Counted from the first letter of the stretch, positions 34,289-43,185 are shown. The stretch: 64,000 bases of DNA from JANLSE01 sp038214135 (GCA_038214135.1 JBBQSD010000016.1:1-64000); one strand, 5' to 3'. Translations and numbers: made by a program. The notes: generated by a model not told the origin, from the sequence alone.

Positions 34289-34705
34289 ATGACCCTTTGC
34301 TGCCGGGGGATTCGCGGAGCCACCACCGCCGATGCTAACACCCGCGAGGCTATTCTAGAGGCCACGCGTGAAATGCTCCAGCAGATCATTCTGGCCAATG
34401 ATCTGCTGGCTGATGATATCGCAAGCGCGATCTTCAGCACAACCCCGGATCTCAACGCGGAATTTCCAGCGGTTGCTGCCCGCGAATTGGGCTGGCTCGA
34501 TACGGCACTCATGTGTACGCACGAAATGGCGGTTCCTGGCAGCCTCGAACGCTGTGTTCGTGTGCTTATTCATTGGAACACCACCCGCCGCGCCGATGAG
34601 ATCATTCATGTCTATATCCGTGGGGCACGCTGGCTGCGCCCTGAGCTTGCAGCTGCGCTCCCAGCCCGGCTGGCAGCAAAGCAACAGGTCGCCTCCGATG
34701 GCTAG
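34289..34705 (+). CDS. aroH: Chorismate mutase, AroH class
   Basis: Rearranges chorismate to prephenate. 138 residues from ATG 34289 with GGAGGAG six bases upstream; the ORF continues upstream but would cross the terminator. AroH-fold (trimeric, Bacillus-type) residues are visible: Arg in CRGIRGATT near the N-terminus, Cys and Glu in CTHEMAVPGSLERC, Arg in VRVLIHWNT and Tyr in HVYIRGARWLRP, matching the Bacillus active-site set. Prephenate made here feeds PheA (22.7 kb). Followed by aroF after a 341-bp repeat-containing gap. Confidence 0.95.
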   Translation: MTLCCRGIRGATTADANTREAILEATREMLQQIILANDLLADDIASAIFSTTPDLNAEFPAVAARELGWLDTALMCTHEMAVPGSLERCVRVLIHWNTTRRADEIIHVYIRGARWLRPELAAALPARLAAKQQVASDG

Positions 34706-35046
34706 GAGCCAAGTATTCAGGAGTTAGGAGTCAGGAGTCAGAATACGAGAACGAGCTGAGAACCAAGCATTCAGGAGTCAGGAGTCTGAATATGGGAACG
34801 AGCTGAGAACCAAGAACTAGGTAATAGCCAAAACTACTGATTGATCGCAGCCGAGGCATAGGCAACTAACATCGCAGTGCCACAAAGGTGCATTTGGGGT
34901 TCGGGGCAAGGCCCCGACCGTGGGTCGTGGCCGGGGTACCCTTTGGGTCTGGCACCCCCGGACGGGACCGCCCTGACCGCAGGTGCGGGGCGCGTAGCCC
35001 CGAGCAAACGGCAGATAACCAACAATTATGTAAGGAGAACGGCGGC
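34706..35046. repeat. aroH-aroF gap: heptamers plus GC-rich element
   Basis: 34715-34820 holds AAGTATTCAGGAG/GTCAGGAGTCAG units, twice followed by GAACGAGCTGAGAACCAAG. 34868-35010 is a GC-rich element (GGGGTTCGGGGCAAGGCCCC, CCGGGGTACCCTTTGGGTC, CGCGTAGCCCCGAGC). A diverged, inverted relative lies at about 42960-43110. No gene. Confidence 0.6.
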
Positions 35047-36087
35047 ATGATCGTCATTATGAGCAACAGTGCGACCCAGCAGGATATCGATACGGTGCTG
35101 GAGCGCCTGAAGGAGCACAACTTGAGCGGCAAAATCATTGTTGGCGAAGAACGCAGCATCATCGGGGTTGTTGGCGCAAGCATCCCGCCAACCCTGAAAG
35201 AAGAGATCGAACGCTTCCGAGGCGTGCAGGAGGCAACCCGCATCACCAGGCCGTACAAGCAGGCATCGCGTGAGTTCCACCCCCACGATACAATTGTTAA
35301 CGTGCGTGGAGTCATCGTTGGCGGCAAGCAATCAGTGGTGATCGCCGGACCGTGTGCTGTCGAGAGTGAGGAACAAATCCTGCGTACCGCCCATGCCGTT
35401 CGTGATGCTGGTGCAACGATGCTACGCGGTGGAGCCTTCAAACCACGCTCATCACCATACACATTCCGTGGGCTTGGCGAACAGGGCCTCAAACTATTGG
35501 CTTTGGCACGCGAAGAAACCGGGCTACCAATTGTCACCGAGGTGATGACACCAACAGATGTCGATCTTGTCGCACAGTATGCCGATGTGTTGCAAATCGG
35601 CGCTCGCAACATGCAGAACTACCAATTGCTCGAAGAAGTTGGCCGCAGCCGCAAGGCAGTGCTGCTGAAGCGCGGGCTATCGGCCACCTTCGAGGAATGG
35701 ATGCTATCGGCAGAATATATCATCAATCAGGGCAACCCGAATGTTATTCTGTGTGAGCGCGGCATCCGCACCTTCGAAACCGCCACCCGCAATACCATGG
35801 ATCTAAATGCGATTGCATTGGTCAAGCGCCGTAGCCACCTGCCCGTCATTTCAGATCCATCGCACGGAACCGGCAAATGGTATCTGGTTGCCCCATTGGC
35901 ATTGGCCTCGATTGCGGCTGGTGCCGATGGCCTGATCATCGAAGTCCATCCTGATCCAGATCGGGCAACTTCGGATGGTGGCCAATCGCTGACCTGCGAA
36001 AATTTTGCTGCGCTCATGCCACAGATTGCCGGCGTTGCCGCTGCTGTCGGCAAGCATCTACAGGTGCCAATGGCAGTGCCAGCGTAA
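35047..36087 (+). CDS. aroF: 3-deoxy-7-phosphoheptulonate (DAHP) synthase, type I-beta
   Basis: First step of the shikimate pathway: PEP + erythrose 4-phosphate to DAHP. 346 residues from ATG 35047 (TAAGGAG nine bases upstream); the upstream reading frame crosses repeat DNA and is rejected. The first 70 residues form a ferredoxin-like regulatory domain (start MIVIMSNSATQQDIDTVLER), as in the Thermotoga enzyme, where it binds Tyr or Phe. The barrel has AGPCAVESEEQI, GGAFKPRSSPY, LQIGARNMQNYQLL, LLKRG and DPSHGTGKW, containing PEP- and metal-binding residues. Grouped with aroH behind the aromatic attenuator. Confidence 0.96.
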   Translation: MIVIMSNSATQQDIDTVLERLKEHNLSGKIIVGEERSIIGVVGASIPPTLKEEIERFRGVQEATRITRPYKQASREFHPHDTIVNVRGVIVGGKQSVVIAGPCAVESEEQILRTAHAVRDAGATMLRGGAFKPRSSPYTFRGLGEQGLKLLALAREETGLPIVTEVMTPTDVDLVAQYADVLQIGARNMQNYQLLEEVGRSRKAVLLKRGLSATFEEWMLSAEYIINQGNPNVILCERGIRTFETATRNTMDLNAIALVKRRSHLPVISDPSHGTGKWYLVAPLALASIAAGADGLIIEVHPDPDRATSDGGQSLTCENFAALMPQIAGVAAAVGKHLQVPMAVPA

Positions 36088-36109
36088 TCCGTCATGCCCT
36101 CACCCCTGG

Positions 36110-36135
36110 CCCCTCTCCCACGCCGGGGAGAGGGG
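36110..36135. terminator. GC-rich hairpin after aroF
   Basis: Perfect 10-bp stem CCCCTCTCCC / GGGAGAGGGG within a CCCTCACCCCTGGCCCC repeat element (about 36094-36140), 23 bases after the aroF stop. No T-run follows, so it is a possible Rho-independent terminator only in a weak sense; relatives occur near 12907 and 17618. Confidence 0.45.
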
Positions 36136-36159
36136 AAGCCATTACAAAAGATACCATGC

Positions 36160-36187
36160 TTGACGCTCCCTTCCCACATGCTATAAT
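36160..36187 (+). promoter_or_regulatory. Promoter of the large secreted protein gene
   Basis: TTGACG (36160-36165), 16-base spacer, perfect TATAAT (36182-36187). Expected start near 36194, about 33 bases before the GTG start; GGGAGG follows the promoter. Confidence 0.8.
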
Positions 36188-36226
36188 GCGGCTGCCTGGC
36201 GGGAGGTAAGCGAGAGGTACAGTATT

Positions 36227-38920
36227 GTGAAGCGATGGACGATAGTTCGGTGTCTTATAACTTGTTTTGTAATGGTTCTGATACCACTAGCAAGTCTGAC
36301 AATCCCCAACGCCCAGGCGCAAACCGGATCACCAAATACATTTACATATAATATTCAGCCGGGTAATTCGCAATCGCAGAATTTTACTATTCAAAATACG
36401 ACTGGTGTTACCAAGAACTATACTGCCAGCGCGGTGCTTCCGGGGTCGTTTCCAGCAACCCAAATTACCGTAACTGTCTCCCCATCGACACTGCCACAGC
36501 TTGCAGCGAATGCATCGACAACGATAAGCACACAGGTGAATGTCGCAGCTGGAACACCATTTGGCACCTATGGCTTTTCAATTGCCGTCAACGATGGCAC
36601 GACAACCAGTACTGTGGTCAATGCCAGTGTTGTTGTCTCTGCACCGACCGCAACGACCGTCCCAACCTATTCATTAACACCAACCAGCCAGACAATCAGC
36701 GCTCCGGCTGGAGGGTCGTCGGTTTCATCAAGCCCGCTGACGCTTACGTCAACAGGGATCGGTGTGCAGACGTACACAATCAGCACGAATATTGCCAGTT
36801 TCCCTGGTTGGAGTGCCGTCATTCTGCCGAACACAACCCTCCAGATCAATGGTGGTTCAAGTTCAAATATTACAATTCAGATTACCGCACCAGCGGCTGC
36901 AACAACACCAATCGTTCTACAGGTAACCGCCACTCGCCAGAGTGATGGGGCGAATGTCTCTGCGATTATCAATGTCAATGTGACCGCTGCAACATTAACG
37001 CCAACCCTTACCTCAACACTCACACCAACAACAGGCCCAGTTTGCCCAGAGGGTAATCGTGATCCAGGGAATGATCAGGGAAATGCAAGACTTATTCTTG
37101 TTGATACACCCAACAATTATGGCATCTGCTACCAGGGCGATGAGGATTGGTTCAAATTCGGCGGAATCGGCGGCAAGGTCTATACCATTGATATCACCCG
37201 TTTCGATGCTGGCATCGATCTGGTGATTGAACTCTATGATGAGAATGGCGTACGCCTGGCCGCCAATGATGATTTCTTCGCCCGTACCCCAGCGCCGACG
37301 GCCGCTGCCGTTCAGACTCCGCTGCCGACTCGCGATATTGCGCCACGAATCCAATCCTGGCGTGCGCCAAAGGATGGCATCTACTATCTGCGGGTTCGTG
37401 ATGCGGCAGGAATTGGTGGCAGTAACAAGACCTATACGCTGGTGGTCTTTTCGGAGAGCTATGGCCCAACGCCAATAACCGTCTCCGAGATTTGCCGTGA
37501 TCTGTTTGAAGAGGATGGCCTGCCCGAAGAGGCCAAGCTGATCACATCAAATGAGATCCAACCAAGCCATCGGCTCTGCCCAGTCGGTGATGCCGATTGG
37601 GTGAAGTTCTTTGGTAAAGCTGGCAAAACATACTATATCTACACCGACACGCGCCCGTACCGGAATAATCCAGCAGCGAATCCCTCAACCAACGAATCCG
37701 AGGCTGGCGCGGATACCCAATTGTATCTGGTAGATCGCGATGGCCTGACGGTTCTCGATTTCAATGATGATATTAATGGGCCAGATGGCAGTTCGCTGGA
37801 CTCGCAGATCCGTTTTGTGCCAAGAGTCGATGGCTTCTATTTCGCACAGGTCAAGAATGCTGGCGATATTGGCAATCAGTTTATTCGCTATGATCTCGTG
37901 CTAACACAATGCGCTCCTGGCAAGGATGATTGTGGCCGCGCCAAGGTGGCAACGACGATTGTTGCAACACCAATACCTGCAATCACGCAGACACCCATTT
38001 CATTCAATCCAACACCAACTCCTGTTGTTGTCACCGCTACTCCGATCACACTCACACCAACGATCAACGCATTTCTGGAACAAACCCAGCGTTCCGGCCT
38101 GCTGAATGGCCCATTGATCGGTTTTGCCGATCCAACATTTGGGCAAGTCTGGCAGCGAACAGATCGTCCTATCGCACAGGGACGCGCAACCCGCAGTTGG
38201 ATGTGGGGGCCGCGTGGCCTCATGGCTCGCTCAGAGGGTTATGTTCAAGCGGATGGCGGCCTGCGGCAGGTACAATACTTCGATAAAGGCCGCATGGAGG
38301 TGGGTAATCCAGGCGGTGATCGAACAAGCCCATGGTTCGTCACCAGTGGCCTGTTGGCGACCGAGCTTGTGACTGGGCGCATGCAGGTTGGTGATAGCGA
38401 TTTTGTTCAACGCAGCCCAGCCGATATTCCAATTGCTGGTGATCTCAATAGCGCAACTGGGCCAACCTATGCCAGCTTCGCAGGTGTAGTTGGCGTGCAA
38501 GCTGGAGATCGAAGCGGGAGCTTACCGCTCGACATGATCGACCGCAGTGGGCAAATGAGTCGCTACAGCGGTTCGGAACAAGCTAACACGCGGTTCACAC
38601 ACTTCGTCTCAGAGACAGGCCATAATATTCCGGGCATCTTCTGGCGCTACCTGAATGCCAATGGCCCGATCGATGAGGGTGGGCAGGTACGTAACGGCCA
38701 GCTGATGAACTGGGTGTTTACGATGGGCTATCCGATCAGCGAGCCATTCTGGGCACGTGTACAGGTTGGCGGCAGTGAGCGCATAGTGCTTGTTCAGATC
38801 TTCCAACGGAGAGTGCTCACCTTCGATCCAGCAAATGCCAGCGCATGGCAGGTCGAAATGGGCAATGTCGGGCGTCATTATTACCGCTGGCGTTATGGCG
38901 AAGATCTGCCGGTATCGTAG
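36227..38920 (+). CDS. Large secreted protein with PPC-like domains
   Basis: 897 residues from GTG 36227. Signal peptide about 1-31 (cleavage after AQA). Residues 32-265: two Ig-like beta-sandwich domains (NFTIQNTTGVTKNYTA; SSPLTLTSTGIGVQTYT). Residues about 280-610: two bacterial pre-peptidase C-terminal (PPC)-like domains, each with a CY/CPxGDxDWxKF core (GICYQGDEDWFKFGG; RLCPVGDADWVKFFG) and a YYLRV or FYFAQV ending. Residues about 650-897: a module (GPLIGFADP, FWRYLNANGP, TMGYPISEPFW, FQRRVLTFDP, MGNVGRHYYRWRYGE) that I associate with secreted Chloroflexota proteins; function unknown. No catalytic site seen; it may bind the cell surface or polysaccharide. Confidence 0.85.
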   Translation: MKRWTIVRCLITCFVMVLIPLASLTIPNAQAQTGSPNTFTYNIQPGNSQSQNFTIQNTTGVTKNYTASAVLPGSFPATQITVTVSPSTLPQLAANASTTISTQVNVAAGTPFGTYGFSIAVNDGTTTSTVVNASVVVSAPTATTVPTYSLTPTSQTISAPAGGSSVSSSPLTLTSTGIGVQTYTISTNIASFPGWSAVILPNTTLQINGGSSSNITIQITAPAAATTPIVLQVTATRQSDGANVSAIINVNVTAATLTPTLTSTLTPTTGPVCPEGNRDPGNDQGNARLILVDTPNNYGICYQGDEDWFKFGGIGGKVYTIDITRFDAGIDLVIELYDENGVRLAANDDFFARTPAPTAAAVQTPLPTRDIAPRIQSWRAPKDGIYYLRVRDAAGIGGSNKTYTLVVFSESYGPTPITVSEICRDLFEEDGLPEEAKLITSNEIQPSHRLCPVGDADWVKFFGKAGKTYYIYTDTRPYRNNPAANPSTNESEAGADTQLYLVDRDGLTVLDFNDDINGPDGSSLDSQIRFVPRVDGFYFAQVKNAGDIGNQFIRYDLVLTQCAPGKDDCGRAKVATTIVATPIPAITQTPISFNPTPTPVVVTATPITLTPTINAFLEQTQRSGLLNGPLIGFADPTFGQVWQRTDRPIAQGRATRSWMWGPRGLMARSEGYVQADGGLRQVQYFDKGRMEVGNPGGDRTSPWFVTSGLLATELVTGRMQVGDSDFVQRSPADIPIAGDLNSATGPTYASFAGVVGVQAGDRSGSLPLDMIDRSGQMSRYSGSEQANTRFTHFVSETGHNIPGIFWRYLNANGPIDEGGQVRNGQLMNWVFTMGYPISEPFWARVQVGGSERIVLVQIFQRRVLTFDPANASAWQVEMGNVGRHYYRWRYGEDLPVS

Positions 38921-38951
38921 GCCAACACGCGCTAACAAGCCAATAAAAAAT

Positions 38952-38978
38952 GCCCCACCCGATTAGATCAGGTGGGGC
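38952..38978 (-). terminator. Strong terminator of the 17-codon mini-gene
   Basis: 8-bp GC-only stem (GCCCCACC / GGTGGGGC, loop 11). On the minus strand it is followed by ATTTTTTATT, so it is oriented to end minus-strand transcripts. It may also help end the plus-strand gene that stops at 38920, but the T-run on that side is poor. Confidence 0.85.
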
Positions 38979-39012
38979 TCCGCATTTGTTATACGTCCTT
39001 GGGAAGTACCAA

Positions 39013-39066
39013 CTAGCGCTTGCGGATGGTCGTGCGGCGATCTTCAGTAAAGAAACTGCGTAACAT
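39013..39066 (-). CDS. Putative 17-residue small protein
   Basis: ATG 39066 to TAG 39013, product MLRSFFTEDRRTTIRKR, strongly basic at its C-terminus. GAGGAG lies ten bases upstream and a strong intrinsic terminator 35 bases downstream, with no other gene on this strand; so it appears to be a free-standing short transcription unit of roughly 150-200 nt. Codons (CGC, ACC, ATC, AAG) match neighbours. A possible promoter (TTGTTT, 17 bases, CATTAT) is upstream near 39130-39160. It is not a leader of any gene, since nothing follows. It could alternatively be a small RNA with an incidental ORF. Confidence 0.5.
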   Translation of the reverse strand: MLRSFFTEDRRTTIRKR

Positions 39067-39219
39067 TGTGTACTTTCTCCTCAGTGATAGCGATGCATTG
39101 TTGGTTGTATGAGGAAGTGACTACGCATATAATGACATTTAAACCATTACGAAACAATGGGTTATTGGTACCGCTGATTATCAGTACTGATTGATCGATC
39201 TCATACGACGAATGGATCT

Positions 39220-40380
39220 ATGCAATCACACGATCATAGCCCAATCCGCGCCCGTGACGATGATGAGGATCAGCCAGGCCCGTATTTGCGTCGCTTGCGT
39301 GATGTCCCGCAGGATACCGTTCATCGCCTCGATGAGGAGATCGGGCGACGCCCTGCAACATCATTGGGTGAGGCGCGGGCAGCTGCCTACCTCGATGGAC
39401 GATTGCGGCGGGCGGGACTACGAGCATCGGCGGATACGTTTACGGCACGCCCAGGGCCTGGCTGGGAGGGGATGCTTGGTGGCGGGCTCATGCTGCTGGC
39501 CCTGCTGCTGTACTATTGGCAACCTCTTATCGCAGTGCTGCTACAGGCAATCACGCTGGGCCTTGCGGCGGCAGCTGTGATCCAGCGTGGCACACCACTG
39601 ATTGAGCGAAAACGGCCAAGCCAGAATGTGATTGCCACGCGTGCCGCATCCGATCAGCGGCATCATCGTTTGGTACTCCTGGCTGCGCTCGATACACCAG
39701 CCCTACCGAGGCGAATTTCCATGCTGCTTGGTGGCGCTGCCATGCCAATGGTGCGTGCGATTGCAGCCCTGGCTGCTCTTGGATTTGGGATGATCGGCCT
39801 GTTCGACCCACAACGACTCTGGTTTTACCTGCAATTTTTGCCAGCACTGTACCTGATTGTTGCCGCAACCCTTGATGCACTTGGGAAGCATGGATTCTGG
39901 GCACCTCAAGCAGCTGATTCGGCGGGGTTGGCCGTTCTGCTGGCCAGTTGCGAGGCATTGGACGAACTGCTGCATACCGAGCTATGGGCGATTGGGCTGG
40001 GAGCATCCACATCGCGGGCTGGCCTTGCGGATGTGCTGCGACGCTACCCCTTCGATCCAGCAACAACCCTGTTTATTGGCCTAGAAGGGCTCGGCAATGG
40101 CGAGCCCGTGTTTCTGACCCACGATGGCTGGCCGGGCCGCCAGGCTGATCCACAGATCCTGGGAATCGCAACCCAGGCCGCTGCCGATGCGCGCATCGCG
40201 ATTCCTGCGCTCATTGCCACGCGCCAGGCAACCATTGCAGCCTCCCTGATGCACGAAGGCCGCCGAGCCATGACCATTGCCTGCCTTGGGCCGGGGGCAT
40301 CTACTCCCACAAGCGCAGAGGCATTGGAGCGTGCCACTCGCCTGGTGATTGCAATAGCGCGGGCAGTCGATACTGTCTAA
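39220..40380 (+). CDS. M28-like membrane protein lacking catalytic residues
   Basis: 386 residues. Cytoplasmic N-terminus of about 75 residues including an RRPATSLGEARAAAYLDGRL segment like the start of M28 peptidase domains, two hydrophobic segments at about 88-125 (MLGGGLMLLALLLYYWQPLI), two more near 170-220, and M28-like strands: VLLAALDTP (normally the metal-binding GAHxD segment), QAADSAGLAVLLASCEAL (normally DDNASGVA), and LFIGLEGLGNGE. The paired Glu of the usual GEE motif is replaced (LGASTSRAG), so it is probably a non-catalytic relative. Its stop overlaps the end of the convergent GCS2 gene by four bases. Confidence 0.7.
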   Translation: MQSHDHSPIRARDDDEDQPGPYLRRLRDVPQDTVHRLDEEIGRRPATSLGEARAAAYLDGRLRRAGLRASADTFTARPGPGWEGMLGGGLMLLALLLYYWQPLIAVLLQAITLGLAAAAVIQRGTPLIERKRPSQNVIATRAASDQRHHRLVLLAALDTPALPRRISMLLGGAAMPMVRAIAALAALGFGMIGLFDPQRLWFYLQFLPALYLIVAATLDALGKHGFWAPQAADSAGLAVLLASCEALDELLHTELWAIGLGASTSRAGLADVLRRYPFDPATTLFIGLEGLGNGEPVFLTHDGWPGRQADPQILGIATQAAADARIAIPALIATRQATIAASLMHEGRRAMTIACLGPGASTPTSAEALERATRLVIAIARAVDTV

Positions 40381-41519
40381 TCCAGGTGAACCGTGGGTAT
40401 GCCCTCCATGGTTTCGCGGATGAGGCTATCCACAACTGCCTTGAGATCATTTGTTTCTGCAAAAACCTTCAACTGCCGATCCGCGCTACTGCCATTGTCA
40501 CACATTTTGAGTAGATACTCGACTTCGTGGCGGCTGCCAAGATCATCAACAACATCATCGACGAGCGCCACAATTTCGTGAACCAGTGCCTTGGCATCGA
40601 CTTCCTGGCGCTTGCCGAGATCGAGTAGCTTGCCATCCAGGCCATAGCGTTGGGCACGCCACTTGTTCTCCATGATCAGCGCCCGCCGATAGACACGGAA
40701 TGTCGTATTCTCCTCGAACATCTGATGGAACTTGACCACGATTGCCTGCATTGTTGCAGCCAGCGCCATACACTCATCGATGCGGGTTGCAATATCGCAG
40801 ACGCGAAACTCAAGCGTCCCGAAACTTGGGTGCGGGCGCAGATCCCACCAGATCTTCTTGCCATTATCGATACTCTTGGTGTTGATCAGCAAATTCACAT
40901 AGGCATGAAATTCTGATGCCGAATGGAACGATGGCGGAATACCAGTTCGTGGGAAATTCGCAAAGATCGATGCACGATACGATTTGAAGCCGGTATTGCG
41001 GCCCATCCAGAATGGCGAAGAACTGGAAAGCGCCAATAGATGCGGCAAAAGATAGCGAGCCACATTCATCATTTCAATCGCAACATCATCATTGGGCATC
41101 CCAACATGCACATGCATGCCAAAGATCAGTAGCTGTAGCGCAAGCTGCTGCATCTCTTCAACCACACCTTTGTAGCGATCAAATGGCGTAATCTCCTGGT
41201 TCATCCACGATGATATCGGGTGCGTGCCAGCAGCAACGATCTTGTAGCCATGAATATTCGCCAATGCCGCTATCGTCCCACGCAGACGAATAACCTCGGC
41301 TCGCGCTTCAGCAACCGTTCGACACGGCACCGTGCCAACCTCAACGATACTCTGGTGCAGTTCAGGCTTGATCTGCTCACGCAGGATCATCTGGCCCTTT
41401 TCGAGAATCTGCGTAATATACGAACGTAATTCACGCGTCTCGGGATCAACAACCTGGTACTCTTCTTCAATCCCGATTGTGAAGGGGAAATCGGGTGCCA
41501 TCGGGTTCGTGTAGTTCAT
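40377..41519 (-). CDS. Carboxylate-amine ligase, GCS2/YbdK family
   Basis: 380 residues, glutamate-cysteine-ligase-like fold. ATP-dependent ligase joining a carboxylate to an amine; YbdK of E. coli has weak glutamate-cysteine ligase activity, and related enzymes act on other amines. Motifs: FTIGIEEEYQVVD (metal-binding Glu triplet) at the N-terminus, GTHPISSW, and GMHVHVGMPNDD. It starts three bases after the stop of the permuted ATP-grasp gene, so they are translated from one mRNA. With two ATP-grasp ligases in the same unit it probably makes an amide-linked small metabolite rather than glutathione. Confidence 0.9.
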   Translation of the reverse strand: MNYTNPMAPDFPFTIGIEEEYQVVDPETRELRSYITQILEKGQMILREQIKPELHQSIVEVGTVPCRTVAEARAEVIRLRGTIAALANIHGYKIVAAGTHPISSWMNQEITPFDRYKGVVEEMQQLALQLLIFGMHVHVGMPNDDVAIEMMNVARYLLPHLLALSSSSPFWMGRNTGFKSYRASIFANFPRTGIPPSFHSASEFHAYVNLLINTKSIDNGKKIWWDLRPHPSFGTLEFRVCDIATRIDECMALAATMQAIVVKFHQMFEENTTFRVYRRALIMENKWRAQRYGLDGKLLDLGKRQEVDAKALVHEIVALVDDVVDDLGSRHEVEYLLKMCDNGSSADRQLKVFAETNDLKAVVDSLIRETMEGIPTVHLD

Positions 41520-41522
41520 GCA

Positions 41523-42893
41523 TCACCTCTTCGGTTCAACAACAAAAACCGGGACTGTCGAGCCACCACCTGCCGTGACATTCAGCAGTGTGACCGTCGA
41601 GAGCCGCGATAAACAACCCTGAACCTGATTTCCAAACATAAATGGATCACAATCGACAAGCCGTCGGCCAATCTGGACCTGCCCATCAATCAGCGCCGGA
41701 TAGTCCTCATAGGCGATTTCGACTCGTTCCTGGATCACAAAGGGACTCTGCAGCGCTTCCGCAAGCGCAGCATCCCATGCATCGGCTGGTGTCTCCCAAC
41801 CGACCACAATGCCCTTACCGCCATATTCATCATTCGGCTTGAGCAGTAATCGTTCCTGATTGCGGCGAGCAAACTCGATCAGATCGATTCCACTGCCCTG
41901 ATAGGTTGTCGCACCAGTTCGCACGATCCGTGTCCAGGGAACGTGCCGTTCAATTGCGGATTGCTGTTCTGGTGTAAAAAAATGCCGATTGGCATCATCG
42001 GTCAACAGTGCGAAGATCGATTTCTTGTGCAGCAATTTGGCGCGGAACGAGTTGACCATACAGATCTTACCGGCGGCATAGGCCTGCATGAGTGGATGAT
42101 CGAGCGCCTGATCGCCATAGTGAATCAGCAGTTCCGAGGTCAGCACACGCTTATACACAAGATCAATCGGAGTTTGGCTAGCATCCGCATTGCGGGCGAA
42201 CAAACGGTTCTCAGCAAAACGCAGGTCATCTGGTGTACAGATAATTGCCATCACACCATGCTCAGCGAAATAGCGCTGGAACAGCAGGAACTCGGAATGG
42301 GTTGGCAGGCCACTCCAATCAACAATCGCAATGATCGGCTCGCTGGTGCCACCAAACTCATGCCATGCCGCCAGCAGAGCATTAAGCAGATACTGGCGGG
42401 CTGGCAGTGCTGTTGCCGTATAGCGCTGGCCAAAGGCGCGCATCACGGGTGTGTCGAGGAACACCTCAGAGAGCTGGTCCTCGTAGGCAATCGCCGCCGG
42501 GCTCTCGCCATTATATTCAACGAATTGGAGCGAACGGCCATCAACAGTCAGGAAGGTATCCATGCGCGAATGAACACTCGGCTCGTGGTAGCCCGGATGC
42601 ATCGCAATCAACGTTTCCTCAAGCGGCGTCAGCAGAAGGCCAGCGCGCAGTTCGGCATCCTGAAGCGCCGCATCAGCCAGCGCGCGGCAGGCCGCACCAA
42701 CCAATCCACAAGCCGATTGTAGCAGAGCATACTGATCCGCGGAGATCAACCGTGGCCGCAGAACAGTCGTCAGCGGGCGATCACCAAAATAGAGATTGCG
42801 CTCACGCATCCCACTTGTTAATGCCGCCCATGTATCCTGGGCCGTCTCAGTATCAAGCAAACCGTGATAGTGATCGATGGCCTGTTGAAGCAT
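41523..42893 (-). CDS. ATP-grasp ligase (glutathionylspermidine-synthase-like / permuted)
   Basis: 456 residues. Contains YNGESPAAIAYEDQLSEVF in the N-terminal half and LLKPNDEYGGKGIVVGWE, the ATP-binding loop, in the C-terminal half, followed by FVIQERVEIAYEDYPAL; the order of elements suits circularly permuted ATP-grasp proteins. Such enzymes form amide or peptide bonds through an acyl phosphate. No signal peptide. The downstream GCS2 gene begins three bases after its stop; upstream (minus strand) is a 292-bp repeat-bearing gap and another ATP-grasp gene. Substrates unknown. Confidence 0.8.
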   Translation of the reverse strand: MLQQAIDHYHGLLDTETAQDTWAALTSGMRERNLYFGDRPLTTVLRPRLISADQYALLQSACGLVGAACRALADAALQDAELRAGLLLTPLEETLIAMHPGYHEPSVHSRMDTFLTVDGRSLQFVEYNGESPAAIAYEDQLSEVFLDTPVMRAFGQRYTATALPARQYLLNALLAAWHEFGGTSEPIIAIVDWSGLPTHSEFLLFQRYFAEHGVMAIICTPDDLRFAENRLFARNADASQTPIDLVYKRVLTSELLIHYGDQALDHPLMQAYAAGKICMVNSFRAKLLHKKSIFALLTDDANRHFFTPEQQSAIERHVPWTRIVRTGATTYQGSGIDLIEFARRNQERLLLKPNDEYGGKGIVVGWETPADAWDAALAEALQSPFVIQERVEIAYEDYPALIDGQVQIGRRLVDCDPFMFGNQVQGCLSRLSTVTLLNVTAGGGSTVPVFVVEPKR

Positions 42894-43185
42894 AGAGATT
42901 CCTTATACATTATGGATACCACTGTGCGTGGCAGGCACCAGGAGCATTCCCTTGACCATGGCGACTGCTGTTTCGTGGGAACCGTTCCGTCAACGCCCAG
43001 AGGGCACCCGCCACACCCTCCAACCGGCCAGGCGCTACGCCCTGGACCCGTACTAGATGTTCTTGGCTCGCCATTGTTGTGTAGTCATGCCTCGGCTGCG
43101 ATCAAGATATGATGCTGGCTGGTTTGGGCGAACACAAGGTTCACCCTATCTCGGTTCGGTATTCTGACTCCTGACTCCTGGATAC
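42894..43185. repeat. Gap with inverted GC-rich repeat element
   Basis: 292 bp between the two ATP-grasp genes. 42960-43110 carries an inverted, diverged copy of the GC-rich element at 34868-35010 (compare CGCCCAGAGGGCACCCGCC and GGCGCTACGCCCTGG). A heptamer tract TTCTGACTCCTGACTCCTGG lies at about 43165-43184. No gene is seen. Confidence 0.5.

Noticed and set aside
42864..43112. 82-codon plus-strand ORF in the gap between the ATP-grasp genes
   Set aside because: Runs through repeat DNA, has no ribosome site, and its product is a low-complexity Pro/His/Gly-rich sequence.
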